A stretch of DNA of 64,000 nucleotides from DASSBG01 sp963800395 (lineage in GTDB: Bacteria > Pseudomonadota > Gammaproteobacteria > Xanthomonadales > Rhodanobacteraceae): NCBI GenBank assembly GCA_963800395.1, contig CAWDBD010000011.1, positions 1 through 64,000 on the forward strand, in the 5' to 3' direction. Position numbers and translations under genes: made by a program. The notes under the pieces were generated by a model that searched no databases, was not told the origin of the DNA, and worked only from the letters and a program-made list of their open reading frames with translations. Below, in pieces: positions 10,217 through 19,710 of the stretch (positions are counted from its first letter, which is position 1; the number at the start of each line of letters is the position of its first letter).

Positions 10217-11011
10217 ATGCCGGTGAATATGCGTCGCGTCGTGGTATTTGTGGTGCTGTTTGCGCTGTACCAGTCCGCCGAAGGAATCGGTGCGAATGTT
10301 TTGCACAGTTTTGCGGTCCAGGCAGGCCTGATGATTGCATGTGTGCTGGTCGCGTGGCCTTTGGGTCGTTGGCTCGGGTTCCGCGGCTACGATGCCTACG
10401 CGCTGGTCGGTTGGGGCTGGCCCGCGTGGCTGGCGGGCGGGTTGTTGCTGGCAGCACTGGCCAATCTGGCCGCCCTGGCGATGGGGCTCGGTCTGGGGAT
10501 TTTTGCATGGGATCCGGGCACCGAGATTCAGCTTGGCCAGTTTGCTCCGGTCGCGCTCGTCATTGCTGCCTTCTCGACATTCGTGCCCTCCATTGCCGAG
10601 GATATCCTCACTCGCGGCTTTTGGTGGCGTGCCTCCGGCATTCGCTGGAATGGTGCACTCTTCGTTGCAGTTTCGGCGCTGCTGTACACCCTGAACCATG
10701 TTTTTCGGTTGGCCAACGGGCCGACCGAATGGCTGATGCTGTTCTGTTTTGGTGTCGCCTATGCCAGCGCCATGTTGCGCAGCGGTTCGCTATGGCCCGC
10801 CGTGGGACTGCATTGGGGATGGAATGTGTCCAACGCGCTGTTCGGAAGCATGTTGCCAGTCAAGGTAGTCGACCATCCGCATGCCCAGATTCTCTGGGCG
10901 CTGATGCATCTTGTTCTCGCCGCTATCGTGCTGACTGTGCCGTTTGCCGCGAAAGCCCGGGATGATGGTGCTGGCCGGTTGTCGCAGGCGCCCCCGCGGA
11001 CCGAATCATAG
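10217..11011 (+). CDS. CPBP-family intramembrane glutamic endopeptidase
   Basis: This 264-residue polytopic membrane protein has about seven hydrophobic segments and belongs to the CPBP/Abi (CAAX protease and bacteriocin-processing) family. The metal-free catalytic motifs are present: Glu128-Asp129-x3-Arg133 (AEDILTRGFWW), His161 (YTLNHVF) and His199 (LHWGWNV). The ATG at 10217 follows a GCAGGTG stretch. Family members process prenylated or bacteriocin-like peptides, or modulate membrane signalling. The substrate here is unknown, and no bacteriocin gene is adjacent. Confidence 0.85.
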   Translation: MPVNMRRVVVFVVLFALYQSAEGIGANVLHSFAVQAGLMIACVLVAWPLGRWLGFRGYDAYALVGWGWPAWLAGGLLLAALANLAALAMGLGLGIFAWDPGTEIQLGQFAPVALVIAAFSTFVPSIAEDILTRGFWWRASGIRWNGALFVAVSALLYTLNHVFRLANGPTEWLMLFCFGVAYASAMLRSGSLWPAVGLHWGWNVSNALFGSMLPVKVVDHPHAQILWALMHLVLAAIVLTVPFAAKARDDGAGRLSQAPPRTES

Positions 11012-11194
11012 TTGGGGCAGGCGATCTTTCTGCCGCCGCAACTACCACGGCACCAAGCCGCTGGCAGGGAAGAAGGGCATCAGCCTGTTCGCTGCGATGG
11101 CGGGGATCCAGCGCAGTCGGGATATGAGCTTTCGTATGGCCATGGCTTCTGCAGGCGGTTTGGTTGCGGGAAGGAGTAGCGCGCAATTCAATCA

Positions 11195-11212
11195 CAAATG
11201 AGAATCAATCGC
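11195..11212. promoter_or_regulatory. Possible Fur half-site in the intergenic gap before the M1 peptidase
   Basis: AAATGAGAATCAATC resembles the left half of Fur boxes in Gammaproteobacteria (TGAGAAT followed by A/C and its mirror). The right half is poor. The gap it lies in (11012-11307) holds no convincing gene. A weak frame in it has no family resemblance. Treat this as a candidate only. Confidence 0.25.
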
Positions 11213-11307
11213 GGCAAAGATCGTGAGCACATGACCTCTGACACTTTGAGAAATATGCCAAACTGCGCGATGCTGATGCCTTGCCAATAATCGCTTTGGG
11301 GAAATGC

Positions 11308-13536
11308 ATGCGAATCCGAACTCTCGCCAGCTGTGCGCTGTTGCTGCTGCTGCCGTGCACCGCGTTGGCCCAGGACACCCCGGACGCGCCAGCGTCGGCC
11401 AGTTCGACCGCCGCTGTGCCGGCAGCGGCTGGCAGCGCGCTCGCGCCCATTCCGCTCGTGTCTGCGCGCGCGGCAAATATCCGCGTGGCCAGTGCGCCGG
11501 ATGCCTGGGGCGGACCACGCAGTGCGTCCGATGCAACGCTGTCCGATCAGGTCACCAGCTATACCATCGAGGCGACGCTGGATCCGGAGGAGCACACGGT
11601 CACGGCGCAACAGCGCATGACCTGGCGCAACCGCAGCGACCGCGCGGTGCGCAAGATCTACCTGCACATGTACCTCAATGCCTTCGAGGGCCCCGGCAGT
11701 ACCTTCAATACGGAGAGGCGCGAGCTGTCCGGCAGTGGCAACTCGCGTGGTTCGGCCAAGCTGAAGAAGGGCCAGTGGGGGCATGTCGATCTGCACAAGG
11801 TGCAACAGAACGGCCAGGACGTGAAGTGGCGTTTCGTGCATCCCGATGGCGGGCCCGAGACCGATCGCACCGTGGTGGAGATGGATCTGCCGCAGCCGGT
11901 GCCGGCACACGGCACGCTGACGCTGAACATCGATTTCCAGGACACTCTGCCACGCGTGGTCGAGCGCACCGGTTGGTGGGGCAAGTTCCACCTGGTTGCG
12001 CAGTGGTTTCCCAAGATCGCCGTGCTGGAGCTGCCCGGTGAGCGCGGCGCGACCCAGGTACGCTGGAACGCGCATGAATTTCACTATCACAGCGAGTTCT
12101 ACGCCGACTACGGCAATTACGACGTCAAACTGACCGTGCCCAAGGGCTATACCGTCGGTGCGGTTGGCCATGAGGTCGGCCAGCCGGTCGAGAAGGGCAA
12201 TCAGGTCACCCATCATTTCGTGCAGACCGACGTCGAGGATTTCGCCTGGGTGGCCGCGCCCGGCTACAAGGTCATCGACACCACCTGGACCGGTCCCGGC
12301 AGCCCGGAGGTCAAGGTGCGGGTGATTTATCCGCCCGAGTATCCGGCCGTGGCCAAGCCGGTACAGAAGGCGACCACCGACTCGCTCAGCTATTTCTCCA
12401 AGACCCTGGGGCCATATCCCTATCAGAGCGTCACGGCGGTCGTGCCACCCTACAACGCCGGTGAAGCCGGTGGCATGGAGTACCCGACGTTCTTCACGGC
12501 CGAGAGTTCGGAGGAGTACACCCCGAACACGATGAGCCAGTACATGATCGACTTCGTCACCATCCACGAATTCGGTCACGGCTATTTCATGGGCCTGCTG
12601 GGTTCCAATGAATTCGAGGAGCCCATGCTTGACGAGGGCATGAACGAATACTGGGACCAGCGCATGCTGGCCGAACGTGGCCAGGACATCTATCCCGTCA
12701 CCCCGTTCCTGAGCTGGCTCGGCCTGCGACCCAGCATGGGGCCGTTTGTCTTCGAGCGACTTGCCGGCGTACTGGGTATCGGGTTTCCGGCCGACTCGCT
12801 GGATGCCAATTCCTGGGATCGCATGTCCAATTCCAGCTACGGCTCGGTCTATGCGCGTACGGCCAGCACCATGCGCACGATCGAAAACCTGGTTGGTCCC
12901 GAGGCCATGGGCAAGGCCATGAAGCTGTATTACAAGCGCTGGCACTTCCGCCATCCGTCAGCGGCCGACCTGCGTGATGCGCTGGCCGAGGGCACGGGCC
13001 AGGGTGAACTGATTCATTCCATTTTCGAGTCGCAGGTCTACGGTACAGACGCTGTTGATGCGCAGGTGGTCCGGGTGGAAAGCACCGAGCAAGTGCCACG
13101 TGCGGGCACATTCATCAAGGACGGCAAGCGCGTGACCGTGACCCGGGACGAGGTCAAGAAGCAGATCAAGGATGCGCGCAAGAAATGGAAGAAGGCGCAC
13201 GAAGATGCCAAGCACGGCGGGCCGTATCCCTTTGAAACAGTGGTCACGGTTCGTCGCACCGGTGCGGCGGTTCCACGCACGGTACAGGTCAAGTTTGCCG
13301 ATGACACCAGCACGACCGTCGACTGGAACGACGGCAGTCGCTGGAAACGCTTCAGCTTCACCCGGCCGGTCAAGGCCGTGTCGGCCGAGATTGATCCGGA
13401 AAACAAGGTGCTGCTGGACTCCAACATTCTCAACAACAGCCGCACGGTTAAAGCCGACAAGAGCGCTGCCCGCCGTTACGGTGCCGATTGGTCGGCACTC
13501 CTTGGCACCGTCTTTTCATTCCTGGGGACGCTATGA
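11308..13536 (+). CDS. Secreted M1-family zinc metallopeptidase
   Basis: This is a 742-residue gluzincin of the M1 aminopeptidase type. An export signal MRIRTLASCALLLLLPCTAL with cleavage near ALA-QD places it in the periplasm or outside the cell. A long beta-sandwich precedes the catalytic domain. The zinc site is His420-Glu421-x-x-His424 (TIHEFGHGYFMG) with Glu443 eighteen residues later (LDEGMNEYW). The exopeptidase motif appears as AGGMEYPTFF, equivalent to GAMEN. A TTG at 11281 in frame is rejected because the ATG at 11308 gives the signal peptide. Its stop overlaps the next gene's start (ATGA), which links it to an unknown membrane protein. Confidence 0.9.
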   Translation: MRIRTLASCALLLLLPCTALAQDTPDAPASASSTAAVPAAAGSALAPIPLVSARAANIRVASAPDAWGGPRSASDATLSDQVTSYTIEATLDPEEHTVTAQQRMTWRNRSDRAVRKIYLHMYLNAFEGPGSTFNTERRELSGSGNSRGSAKLKKGQWGHVDLHKVQQNGQDVKWRFVHPDGGPETDRTVVEMDLPQPVPAHGTLTLNIDFQDTLPRVVERTGWWGKFHLVAQWFPKIAVLELPGERGATQVRWNAHEFHYHSEFYADYGNYDVKLTVPKGYTVGAVGHEVGQPVEKGNQVTHHFVQTDVEDFAWVAAPGYKVIDTTWTGPGSPEVKVRVIYPPEYPAVAKPVQKATTDSLSYFSKTLGPYPYQSVTAVVPPYNAGEAGGMEYPTFFTAESSEEYTPNTMSQYMIDFVTIHEFGHGYFMGLLGSNEFEEPMLDEGMNEYWDQRMLAERGQDIYPVTPFLSWLGLRPSMGPFVFERLAGVLGIGFPADSLDANSWDRMSNSSYGSVYARTASTMRTIENLVGPEAMGKAMKLYYKRWHFRHPSAADLRDALAEGTGQGELIHSIFESQVYGTDAVDAQVVRVESTEQVPRAGTFIKDGKRVTVTRDEVKKQIKDARKKWKKAHEDAKHGGPYPFETVVTVRRTGAAVPRTVQVKFADDTSTTVDWNDGSRWKRFSFTRPVKAVSAEIDPENKVLLDSNILNNSRTVKADKSAARRYGADWSALLGTVFSFLGTL

Positions 13537-14447
13537 ACATGCATCGACAAAACGCCGGTTTTTCCGGTTTCCTGGCTGCCCTGGGCGCCGGTCTGCAATG
13601 GAAGCTGCTGCTTGTATGGTTGCTTGTGATGCTGCTGCCAGTCGCAGTCGCCGCCTGGCCCATGAGCGCTGCCATGGGCAGCTTGCTTGAGCATTCGGTG
13701 CATTCCACTGCCTGGGCAGAATCGTTCAGTGCCCTGGGTATTGGCGATGCGATGTTTCAGCTCGCCAAGTTCATGCCCGCGATTGGTGCGGCGGCCATGG
13801 CAGGTTTCTTCATGAGCCTGTTGCTGGCGCCGTTTCTTACCGGCATGGTGGTCACCTCCGCACGCAGCGCTCAGCACGCCGGTTTCAGTGAGCTGATGCA
13901 CGGTGGCCTGCGCGAATACTGGCGCATGCTGCGGGTAAGCCTGTGGGCGCTGGTCGGGTGGGCCATTGCCATCGGCATTGGTGCTGGGGCCTTGCACATC
14001 GCCGGCAATGTTGCCAAGACAGCGACTCTCGAATCGCAGGTTGATCTGTGGCGACACAGTGCCATGGCGATCATGATCATTCTGCTGGTGATAGCCCACG
14101 CCATTGCCGAAGCGTCACGCGCCCAGTTTGCCGCTGATCCCAACCTGGGTTCGGCGACCCGTGCCTGGGGCCGGGGCCTGAAGATGGTGTTCGGCCGCCC
14201 GCTGGCAAGCTTCGGCATGTACCTGGGCGTCAGCATCATCGGTTATCTGTTGGTGCTGGCCTTCGGCATGTGGCGCATGCGCGTGCCGGCAGTCGGCGTG
14301 GGCGGTATCATCCTGGCCTTCGTGCTGGCGCAACTCGTGGTTCTGAGCCTGGCCTGGACGCGCACCGCGCGCATTCACGCGCTGGCCGGGGTTGCTGGTG
14401 GTCGGCGCCGATCAGCCGGCCTGTCCCCGTCGGCTGCGCTGGGCTGA
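13533..14447 (+). CDS. Polytopic membrane protein coupled to the M1 peptidase
   Basis: The protein has 304 residues and no family that I can name with confidence. About six hydrophobic segments are visible (near residues 22-45, 75-100, 130-155, 172-190, 230-250 and 260-285). The N-terminus begins MNMHRQNAGFSGFLAALGAG. The four-base overlap with the M1 peptidase gene implies co-translation, so it may help localise the peptidase or work in the same process. This is inference from position. Confidence 0.75.
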   Translation: MNMHRQNAGFSGFLAALGAGLQWKLLLVWLLVMLLPVAVAAWPMSAAMGSLLEHSVHSTAWAESFSALGIGDAMFQLAKFMPAIGAAAMAGFFMSLLLAPFLTGMVVTSARSAQHAGFSELMHGGLREYWRMLRVSLWALVGWAIAIGIGAGALHIAGNVAKTATLESQVDLWRHSAMAIMIILLVIAHAIAEASRAQFAADPNLGSATRAWGRGLKMVFGRPLASFGMYLGVSIIGYLLVLAFGMWRMRVPAVGVGGIILAFVLAQLVVLSLAWTRTARIHALAGVAGGRRRSAGLSPSAALG

Positions 14448-14466
14448 TATCGGGGCTGGGGGTTCG

Positions 14467-14497
14467 GGAAAGGCGGCCGGTCAGGTCTCGCCTTTCC
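14467..14497. terminator. 9-bp stem hairpin after the membrane-protein gene
   Basis: GGAAAGGCG (14467-14475) and CGCCTTTCC (14489-14497) form a perfect stem with a 13-base loop, 20 bases after the stop of the plus-strand gene and between convergent genes. There is no uridine tract, so termination is only possible. Confidence 0.35.
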
Positions 14498-14623
14498 TGC
14501 TGGCTTGCCGTTAACGCGGCTTGCGCATCTCGCGATCAGTGGCTCAGGCCAGGGAATCTCGGGAATCGGGCGTGATCGGCCGGGCCATGGCCGAAGCGGT
14601 GTGCATTCGTGAAGCTTGCGCTT

Positions 14624-15169
14624 CTAGCCATGCGCGGCCAGACGCTCGTGGCCCTGCGCCGGCGGGTAATAGGCAAACACGCTGGTTGGCGAGCCGAGAA
14701 AGTCGGTTTGCTCGACTTGCTCCCCGCGCAGGCGTTGCACAAGTCCAAGCGAAGGATCGTCGCCCTTGCGGATCAGGCTGATGACACGTGGCAGCTTCAG
14801 TTGATTCCACGCGAAGTCGAGCGCGGCCTGCGATGCTTCCGTGGCATAGCCGTGATGGCGGTGCTGGCGCATCAACATCCAGCCCAGCTCCACACCAGGC
14901 CAGCCTTCCGGTCGCAGCAGGCCCACGCGACCGATGAAGGCATGGTCAGCTTTGCGCTCCAGCGCCCACATGCCGTGACCGCGCAGCGCCCAGTGGCCAA
15001 GCAACATGGCCATGGATCGCCAGGCGTTCATCCGGTCCAGCGGTTCGCCGCTGCCGACGAAACGGGTGGAATCGGGATCAGCCAGCATCGCGGCATAGTC
15101 GTCGAAATGCCGTTCGTCAAATGGCACCAGTTGCAGCCGTTCGGTTTGCAGGGTGGGAATATCGGACAT
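14624..15169 (-). CDS. RimJ/RimL-type GNAT N-acetyltransferase
   Basis: This is a 181-residue acetyltransferase of the RimJ/RimL subgroup, which acetylates protein N-termini, small amines or antibiotics. The start IPTLQTERLQLVPFDERHF and the central ELGWMLMRQHRHHGYATEA (the acetyl-CoA motif, with HHGYATEA in place of the usual GxGxATEA) are diagnostic. The substrate cannot be read from the sequence. It is transcribed alone, convergent with the upstream membrane-protein gene. Confidence 0.85.
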   Translation of the reverse strand: MSDIPTLQTERLQLVPFDERHFDDYAAMLADPDSTRFVGSGEPLDRMNAWRSMAMLLGHWALRGHGMWALERKADHAFIGRVGLLRPEGWPGVELGWMLMRQHRHHGYATEASQAALDFAWNQLKLPRVISLIRKGDDPSLGLVQRLRGEQVEQTDFLGSPTSVFAYYPPAQGHERLAAHG

Positions 15170-15300
15170 GCGGAGTCAGTCCCGAAGGCGTGCTGGCACG
15201 ACAGTTCAGGGCTGTAGTAGTCAGTGTGGAATCCGCTTATTGTCGGCACTTGCGGCCCGGGTTTCAAGGCCGGCGATTCCCATCCAGTCACCGGTAACGG

Positions 15301-15333
15301 AAAACGGCCGGAATCGGTGGTCCGATTCCGGCC
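15301..15333 (-). terminator. Intrinsic terminator downstream of the comEA-like gene
   Basis: GGCCGGAATCGG (15306-15317) and CCGATTCCGGCC (15322-15333) form a perfect 12-bp stem with a four-base loop. On the minus strand the stem is followed by GTTTTCC, so it reads as a Rho-independent terminator for the minus-strand HhH gene that ends at 15470. The remaining 130 bases between gene and hairpin show nothing recognisable. Confidence 0.8.
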
Positions 15334-15469
15334 TGGTGCGACATCCGTGTCGATGGGCATCCTGCCCTGGTATCAACCTTCCGTGTCTTGCCGGACTGCT
15401 CCCTGCTGCCGACGTGAACGGCACGTTCCCTGTGCCGGGGGACTTCCCTGTCGAGGGCCCCGTGCCGGG

Positions 15470-15742
15470 CTACTTGCCGGCGACCCTGATGGCGCTCTGG
15501 TTGTGCTCGATGGTGCTCGCACCGATGCCCTTGACCCGTGCCAGCTGGCTGGCGTTCTTGAACGGCCCATGCGCCTTGCGATAGGCCACAATTGCCTTGG
15601 CCTTGCTCATGCCCACGCCATCCAGCGACTTGGCCAGCGTGGCGGCGTCTGCGGTATTGACGTTGACAGGCGTAGCGGCCATCGCGGCAACGCTGAATGC
15701 CAGGCCAAACACCAGGGGTGCAACAAATCGAGTCAGTTTCAT
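15470..15742 (-). CDS. ComEA-like helix-hairpin-helix DNA-binding protein
   Basis: This 90-residue exported protein starts MKLTRFVAPLVFGLAFSVAA with a signal peptide cleaved near AMA-AT. The rest is one ComEA-type double helix-hairpin-helix domain: PVNVNTADAATLAKSLDGVG then KAKAIVAYRKAHGPF and RVKGIGASTIE. Such periplasmic proteins bind DNA non-specifically and help pull it in during natural transformation. Many lone copies in Proteobacteria are annotated this way without tested competence roles. A clear AAGGAGAG ribosome site precedes the ATG at 15742, so longer in-frame starts are rejected. Confidence 0.88.
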   Translation of the reverse strand: MKLTRFVAPLVFGLAFSVAAMAATPVNVNTADAATLAKSLDGVGMSKAKAIVAYRKAHGPFKNASQLARVKGIGASTIEHNQSAIRVAGK

Positions 15743-15981
15743 GCTTCTCTCCTTAGAATCGTTTCGAGGCGGCGCTGCCTGCACCGCACCTTCACTGTAG
15801 GGGCGAGCGAGGCCGGGCGCAGCAGGGCAGGGGCAGGTCCTTGTGTCGGTCAGGTGGTTTTCGCCGCGTAGGCGTTCGCCTACAGCCCGGGCGCCACGGG
15901 CAAAACTGTTAGAATCAGGCGCTTGTGCGTTGGCTGTCGAGCAATGGCCTGGCGCGGAATCACGGTTTCAGAGGATCAGAC

Positions 15982-17418
15982 ATGGACAACAGCAAACTGC
16001 ATGACTTTGTAGGCGGCGTGTGGGACGACGAGATCGTGCCGCAATTGGTCGAGTACATCCGGATTCCCAACAAGTCACCCATGTTCGATCCGGACTGGGT
16101 CAAGCACGGCTACATGGATGATGCGGTCGCGCTGATGGAGAAGTGGGCACGTTCCAAGCTGGCCCAGTTGCCCGGCGCCAGCCTGGAGGTAGTGCGGCTG
16201 GAAGGTCGCACGCCGCTGATCTATATCGAAGTCCCGGCACTGGGCATGCCCGAAGACAACGATGACACCGTGGTGCTCTACGGTCATCTGGACAAGCAGC
16301 CGGAAATGACCGGCTGGGCCGATGACCTGGGCCCGTGGAAGCCGGTGATCAAGGGTGACAAGCTGTATGGTCGTGGTGGCGCCGATGATGGTTATGCCAT
16401 TTTCGGTTCGCTCACCGCTTTGCTCGGCCTGCACCAGCAGGGCGTGGCGCACGCGCGCTGTGTGATCCTGATCGAGGCATGCGAGGAGTCGGGCAGCTAT
16501 GACCTGCCGCACTATGTCGATCATCTGGCCGATCGCATCGGCAATCCGTCGCTGGTGGTATGCCTGGATTCGGGCTGTGCCAACTACGACCAGCTGTGGC
16601 TGACCACCTCCCTGCGCGGCATGACCGGCGGTGACCTGTCCGTCGAGGTACTGACCGAAGGCGTGCATTCGGGCGATGCATCGGGAGTTGTGCCCGACAG
16701 CTTCCGTATCATTCGCGACCTGCTCTCCCGACTTGAAAATCCGGCGAGCGGCGAGATTCTGCCACCGCAGTTGCAGACGGAAATCCCGGAAGAGCGTATC
16801 GACCAGGCCCGTCAATGTGCCGAGATCCTCGGTGACGAGGTGTACAGCAAGTTTCCCTGGGTCGAGGGCATGCGACCCATCGATGACGATCCAGTCCAAC
16901 TGATCCTGAATCGCACCTGGCGCCCGCAGCTGGCGATTACCGGAGTCGATGGCCTGCCCGCGCTGGACAGCGCCGGAAACGTGCTTCGCCCCGGTACGGC
17001 GCTGAAGCTGAGCTTGCGCGTGCCACCCACGGTTGATGGCAGGAAAGCTGGCGATTTCGTCAAGGAGCTGCTGGAAAAGGATCCGCCCTACGGCTGCAAG
17101 GTCCGGTTCACGGTGGAAAAGGACGGCAGCGGCTGGAATGCGCCACCACTGTCGAAATGGCTGAGCGAATCGGTTGCCGAAGCGTCCCGAAATGCCTTTG
17201 GTACGGAAGCGGCCTACATGGGCGAGGGCGGCTCGATTCCATTCATGGGCATGCTGGGTGAGAAGTTTCCCGCGGCGCAATTTCTGATCACCGGCGTGCT
17301 GGGTCCCCATTCCAATGCCCACGGTCCCAACGAGTTCCTGCATATCCCCACCGGCAAGCGGGTCACGATGGTGGTGGCCATGGTGCTGGCCGACCATGCG
17401 CGTCAGTCGGCCAGTTGA
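15982..17418 (+). CDS. M20-family metallopeptidase
   Basis: This is a 478-residue cytosolic dipeptidase or carboxypeptidase-like enzyme of the M20 (di-zinc) family. Metal and catalytic residues appear as His102-x-Asp104 (YGHLDKQPE), Asp135 or Asp136 (RGGADDGYA), Glu168-Glu169 (EACEESGS) and the late GPHSNAHGPNEFLHIP. A dimerisation (lid) domain is inserted near residues 200-330. There is no signal peptide. The ATG at 15982 follows a GAGGATC site. A small palindrome, GTAGGCG-TT-CGCCTAC, lies upstream at 15868-15883. Confidence 0.92.
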   Translation: MDNSKLHDFVGGVWDDEIVPQLVEYIRIPNKSPMFDPDWVKHGYMDDAVALMEKWARSKLAQLPGASLEVVRLEGRTPLIYIEVPALGMPEDNDDTVVLYGHLDKQPEMTGWADDLGPWKPVIKGDKLYGRGGADDGYAIFGSLTALLGLHQQGVAHARCVILIEACEESGSYDLPHYVDHLADRIGNPSLVVCLDSGCANYDQLWLTTSLRGMTGGDLSVEVLTEGVHSGDASGVVPDSFRIIRDLLSRLENPASGEILPPQLQTEIPEERIDQARQCAEILGDEVYSKFPWVEGMRPIDDDPVQLILNRTWRPQLAITGVDGLPALDSAGNVLRPGTALKLSLRVPPTVDGRKAGDFVKELLEKDPPYGCKVRFTVEKDGSGWNAPPLSKWLSESVAEASRNAFGTEAAYMGEGGSIPFMGMLGEKFPAAQFLITGVLGPHSNAHGPNEFLHIPTGKRVTMVVAMVLADHARQSAS

Positions 17419-17483
17419 CCCCGCCCGCCTGATCATCTGGCCGCGCCTGCTGGCGCGGTCTCTCGCCGTACCTGGAATATGCC

Positions 17484-18152
17484 ATGCCTTTTGATCTGCC
17501 ACCCGTTACCCGCGCGCTGCTGATTGCCAACGTCGCGGTATTTCTTCTGCAATTGCTGGTGCATGACCAGCAAACCTTCGCGCTGACGCAGCATTTTGCC
17601 CTGTGGCCACTGGGCCCGGATCAGATGCTGGGGTACGCTGCCAATGGCGAATTGGTGGGTGCCGGGTTTCGTCCCTGGCAACTTCTCACCTACGGCTTCA
17701 TGCACGGGGGCTGGTCACACCTGTTCTTCAACATGTTTGCCCTGTTCATGTTCGGCGGGCCGATCGAGCGCCTGCTGGGCAAGCGTGAATTCCTGATCTA
17801 TTACGTCGTGTGCATGGTTGTTGCCGCGGTCGCCCAGCTGCTGGTAGTCAGGTTCTTCACCGGTGGCTTCTACCCGACCATCGGTGCGTCGGGTGCCATC
17901 TTCGGTGTGTTGCTGGCCTTCGGCATGTTTTTCCCGCATCAGCGTCTGATGCTGCTGTTTCCACCCATTCCGATGCCGGCATGGATTTTCGTGTCCGGCT
18001 ATGTCGTGATCGAGCTGATTCTTGGTGTTACTCAAACGCAGTCGGGCGTGGCACATTTTGCTCATCTGGGCGGTGCACTGGCCGGCTTCGTGCTTATCCA
18101 ATACTGGCGTGGCAAACTGCCCATCAAGCCCAAACGGCGTTTGATGCGATAG
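17484..18152 (+). CDS. Rhomboid-family intramembrane serine protease
   Basis: The protein has 222 residues with six predicted membrane segments. The catalytic pair is Ser136 (GASGAIFG) and His194 (VAHFAHLGGALAG). His79 and Asn83 (SHLFFNMFAL) form the oxyanion side, as in GlpG-type rhomboids. It cleaves membrane-spanning substrates inside the bilayer. The substrate is unknown. The gene is 65 bases after the M20 peptidase gene and may be co-transcribed. Confidence 0.93.
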   Translation: MPFDLPPVTRALLIANVAVFLLQLLVHDQQTFALTQHFALWPLGPDQMLGYAANGELVGAGFRPWQLLTYGFMHGGWSHLFFNMFALFMFGGPIERLLGKREFLIYYVVCMVVAAVAQLLVVRFFTGGFYPTIGASGAIFGVLLAFGMFFPHQRLMLLFPPIPMPAWIFVSGYVVIELILGVTQTQSGVAHFAHLGGALAGFVLIQYWRGKLPIKPKRRLMR

Positions 18153-18197
18153 TCGGAGCCTTGAGGGCGTCGTTCAACGGCAACGGAGGTTGCGGGC

Positions 18198-19553
18198 ATG
18201 TTCAGATTGCGACTATGGCTTGATCGTCTGCGTACCAGCCTGTGGTTTGTGCCGTCGCTGATCGTTCTGGCTGCGGTCGTACTGGCCTACGCCGCGCTGG
18301 CTATCGACGCCAGGCTGCCGGACCAGTGGTGGAAGGATGCAACCGGGCTTGTCGCGCTGTTCGATGTGCGTATCGGTGGCGGCATGGCGACACTGCAGGT
18401 GGTCGGCACCTCGATCATTACCATTGCCGGCGTGGTGTTCTCGATCACCATTGCGGCGATGACCTTGGCATCCGGCCAGTACACCTCGCGTGTCTTGCGC
18501 AACTTCATCCGTGACCGCGGCAACCAGACCGTACTGGGGCTGTTCCTGGGCATTTTTGTCTACTGCCTCCTGATCATGCGCTCGCTTTCGGGTGTCAGTG
18601 ACAACAGCCATGCGCCCCCGTTGTCCATGCTTCTGGCGTTGTTGCTGGCCTTTGTGGGCATTGCCACGCTGATCTATTTCATCCACCACATTGCGATGAG
18701 CTTGCAGGCCACGCGGGTGGTAGCCTCAATTGGCGAGAGTGCATTGCCTTCCGTGGACAGGCACTTCCCCGACCGCTTCGAGCCACCCGAAGAAAGTGAC
18801 CTCGAGCGACGCAAGCCTGTGGACGGCCAGCGCAAGAGTCTCCGCTCCCGGCGTAACGGCTACGTCACCGGGATCAATTTTGATGACCTGCTGGTCGTTG
18901 CCGACAAATGCGATTGCCTGGTAAGGGTCTGGCGGAGCCCCGGACATTTTGTCACCGAGGGCGAAGCCGTCGCCGAAGTCCAGTCCGGCGAGGCGCTGGA
19001 CGAGGATGTGCTGGACGATCTGTTGGGTGCATGGTCATTCAGCCAGCAGCGCACGCTGGAAAACGATCCCGCCTACGGTTTGCGACAGCTGGTTGACGTG
19101 GCCTTGAAGGCCTTGTCGCCAGGCGTCAACGAAACCAGTACGGGTGTCATGTGCGTCAACTGGATCGGGGTAATGCTGGTACGCATGTCCGGCCGGCGCA
19201 TGCCGCCGAGAATTCTTTCCGGCGAGGAATACATTCGCATCATTACCCATGCACCGGGCATGGCCGAGTTCATTCATGATGGGTTTGATCAGATCCGCCA
19301 GAACGCCAGCGGCAATGTGGCCGTTCTCAAGCGCCAACTGGAAGTGCTTCTGACGCTCGCATCCGGGCCGGGGGCGAAGGTATGCAGGAAGCCGGTATTG
19401 CAGCAGGCAGAAGCCATCGAGGCGCTGTTCGAGGCGAGTATCGCGTGGGAGGCTGATCGCGACGCACTGCGCGAGCTGATGGACTCGATCTGCGCGGTGC
19501 TGGGCGTTGAGCGCGACAAGGATCATGCCAGCCAGCCCGCTGCGGAACGCTGA
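18198..19553 (+). CDS. DUF2254 domain-containing membrane protein
   Basis: This 451-residue protein matches the DUF2254 family. The N-terminal half has four hydrophobic segments (near residues 15-38, 66-92, 112-128 and 142-165), with the conserved stretch GVVFSITIAAMTLASGQYTS followed by RVLRNFIRDRGNQ. A soluble C-terminal domain contains GYVTGINFDDL and ALKALSPGVNETSTG. The function of the family is unknown. It follows the rhomboid gene by 45 bases with a GGAGG ribosome site. Confidence 0.88.
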   Translation: MFRLRLWLDRLRTSLWFVPSLIVLAAVVLAYAALAIDARLPDQWWKDATGLVALFDVRIGGGMATLQVVGTSIITIAGVVFSITIAAMTLASGQYTSRVLRNFIRDRGNQTVLGLFLGIFVYCLLIMRSLSGVSDNSHAPPLSMLLALLLAFVGIATLIYFIHHIAMSLQATRVVASIGESALPSVDRHFPDRFEPPEESDLERRKPVDGQRKSLRSRRNGYVTGINFDDLLVVADKCDCLVRVWRSPGHFVTEGEAVAEVQSGEALDEDVLDDLLGAWSFSQQRTLENDPAYGLRQLVDVALKALSPGVNETSTGVMCVNWIGVMLVRMSGRRMPPRILSGEEYIRIITHAPGMAEFIHDGFDQIRQNASGNVAVLKRQLEVLLTLASGPGAKVCRKPVLQQAEAIEALFEASIAWEADRDALRELMDSICAVLGVERDKDHASQPAAER

Positions 19554-19659
19554 GGCGGGCAGAAAATCTGCGGTATGGGCATGAACTGGTGAGGAAAGTG
19601 CGTCTGACGCGCTGTTATTTCCTGATTTGTGAACTGCTAAGCAGTCGCGGCGGGGTGAG

Positions 19660-19676
19660 TGGCACAGAAAGTGCAT
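19660..19676 (+). promoter_or_regulatory. Sigma-54 (RpoN) promoter candidate
   Basis: TGGCAC-AGAAA-GTGCAT matches the -24/-12 consensus TGGCAC-N5-TTGCA with one mismatch and exact spacing. Transcription would begin near 19686, leaving a leader of about 25 bases that contains the AAGGAG ribosome site of the 102-residue gene at 19711. A palindrome ACTGC-TAA-GCAGT (19632-19644) sits just upstream. Confidence 0.55.
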
Positions 19677-19710
19677 CTTTCGTGATGACTTTCAAGGAGC
19701 CGACCAGGCC

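Noticed and set aside
15868..15883. GTAGGCG-TT-CGCCTAC palindrome before the M20 peptidase gene
   Set aside because: It is too short to call an operator or terminator, and the surrounding sequence resembles common GTAGGnG-type extragenic repeats.
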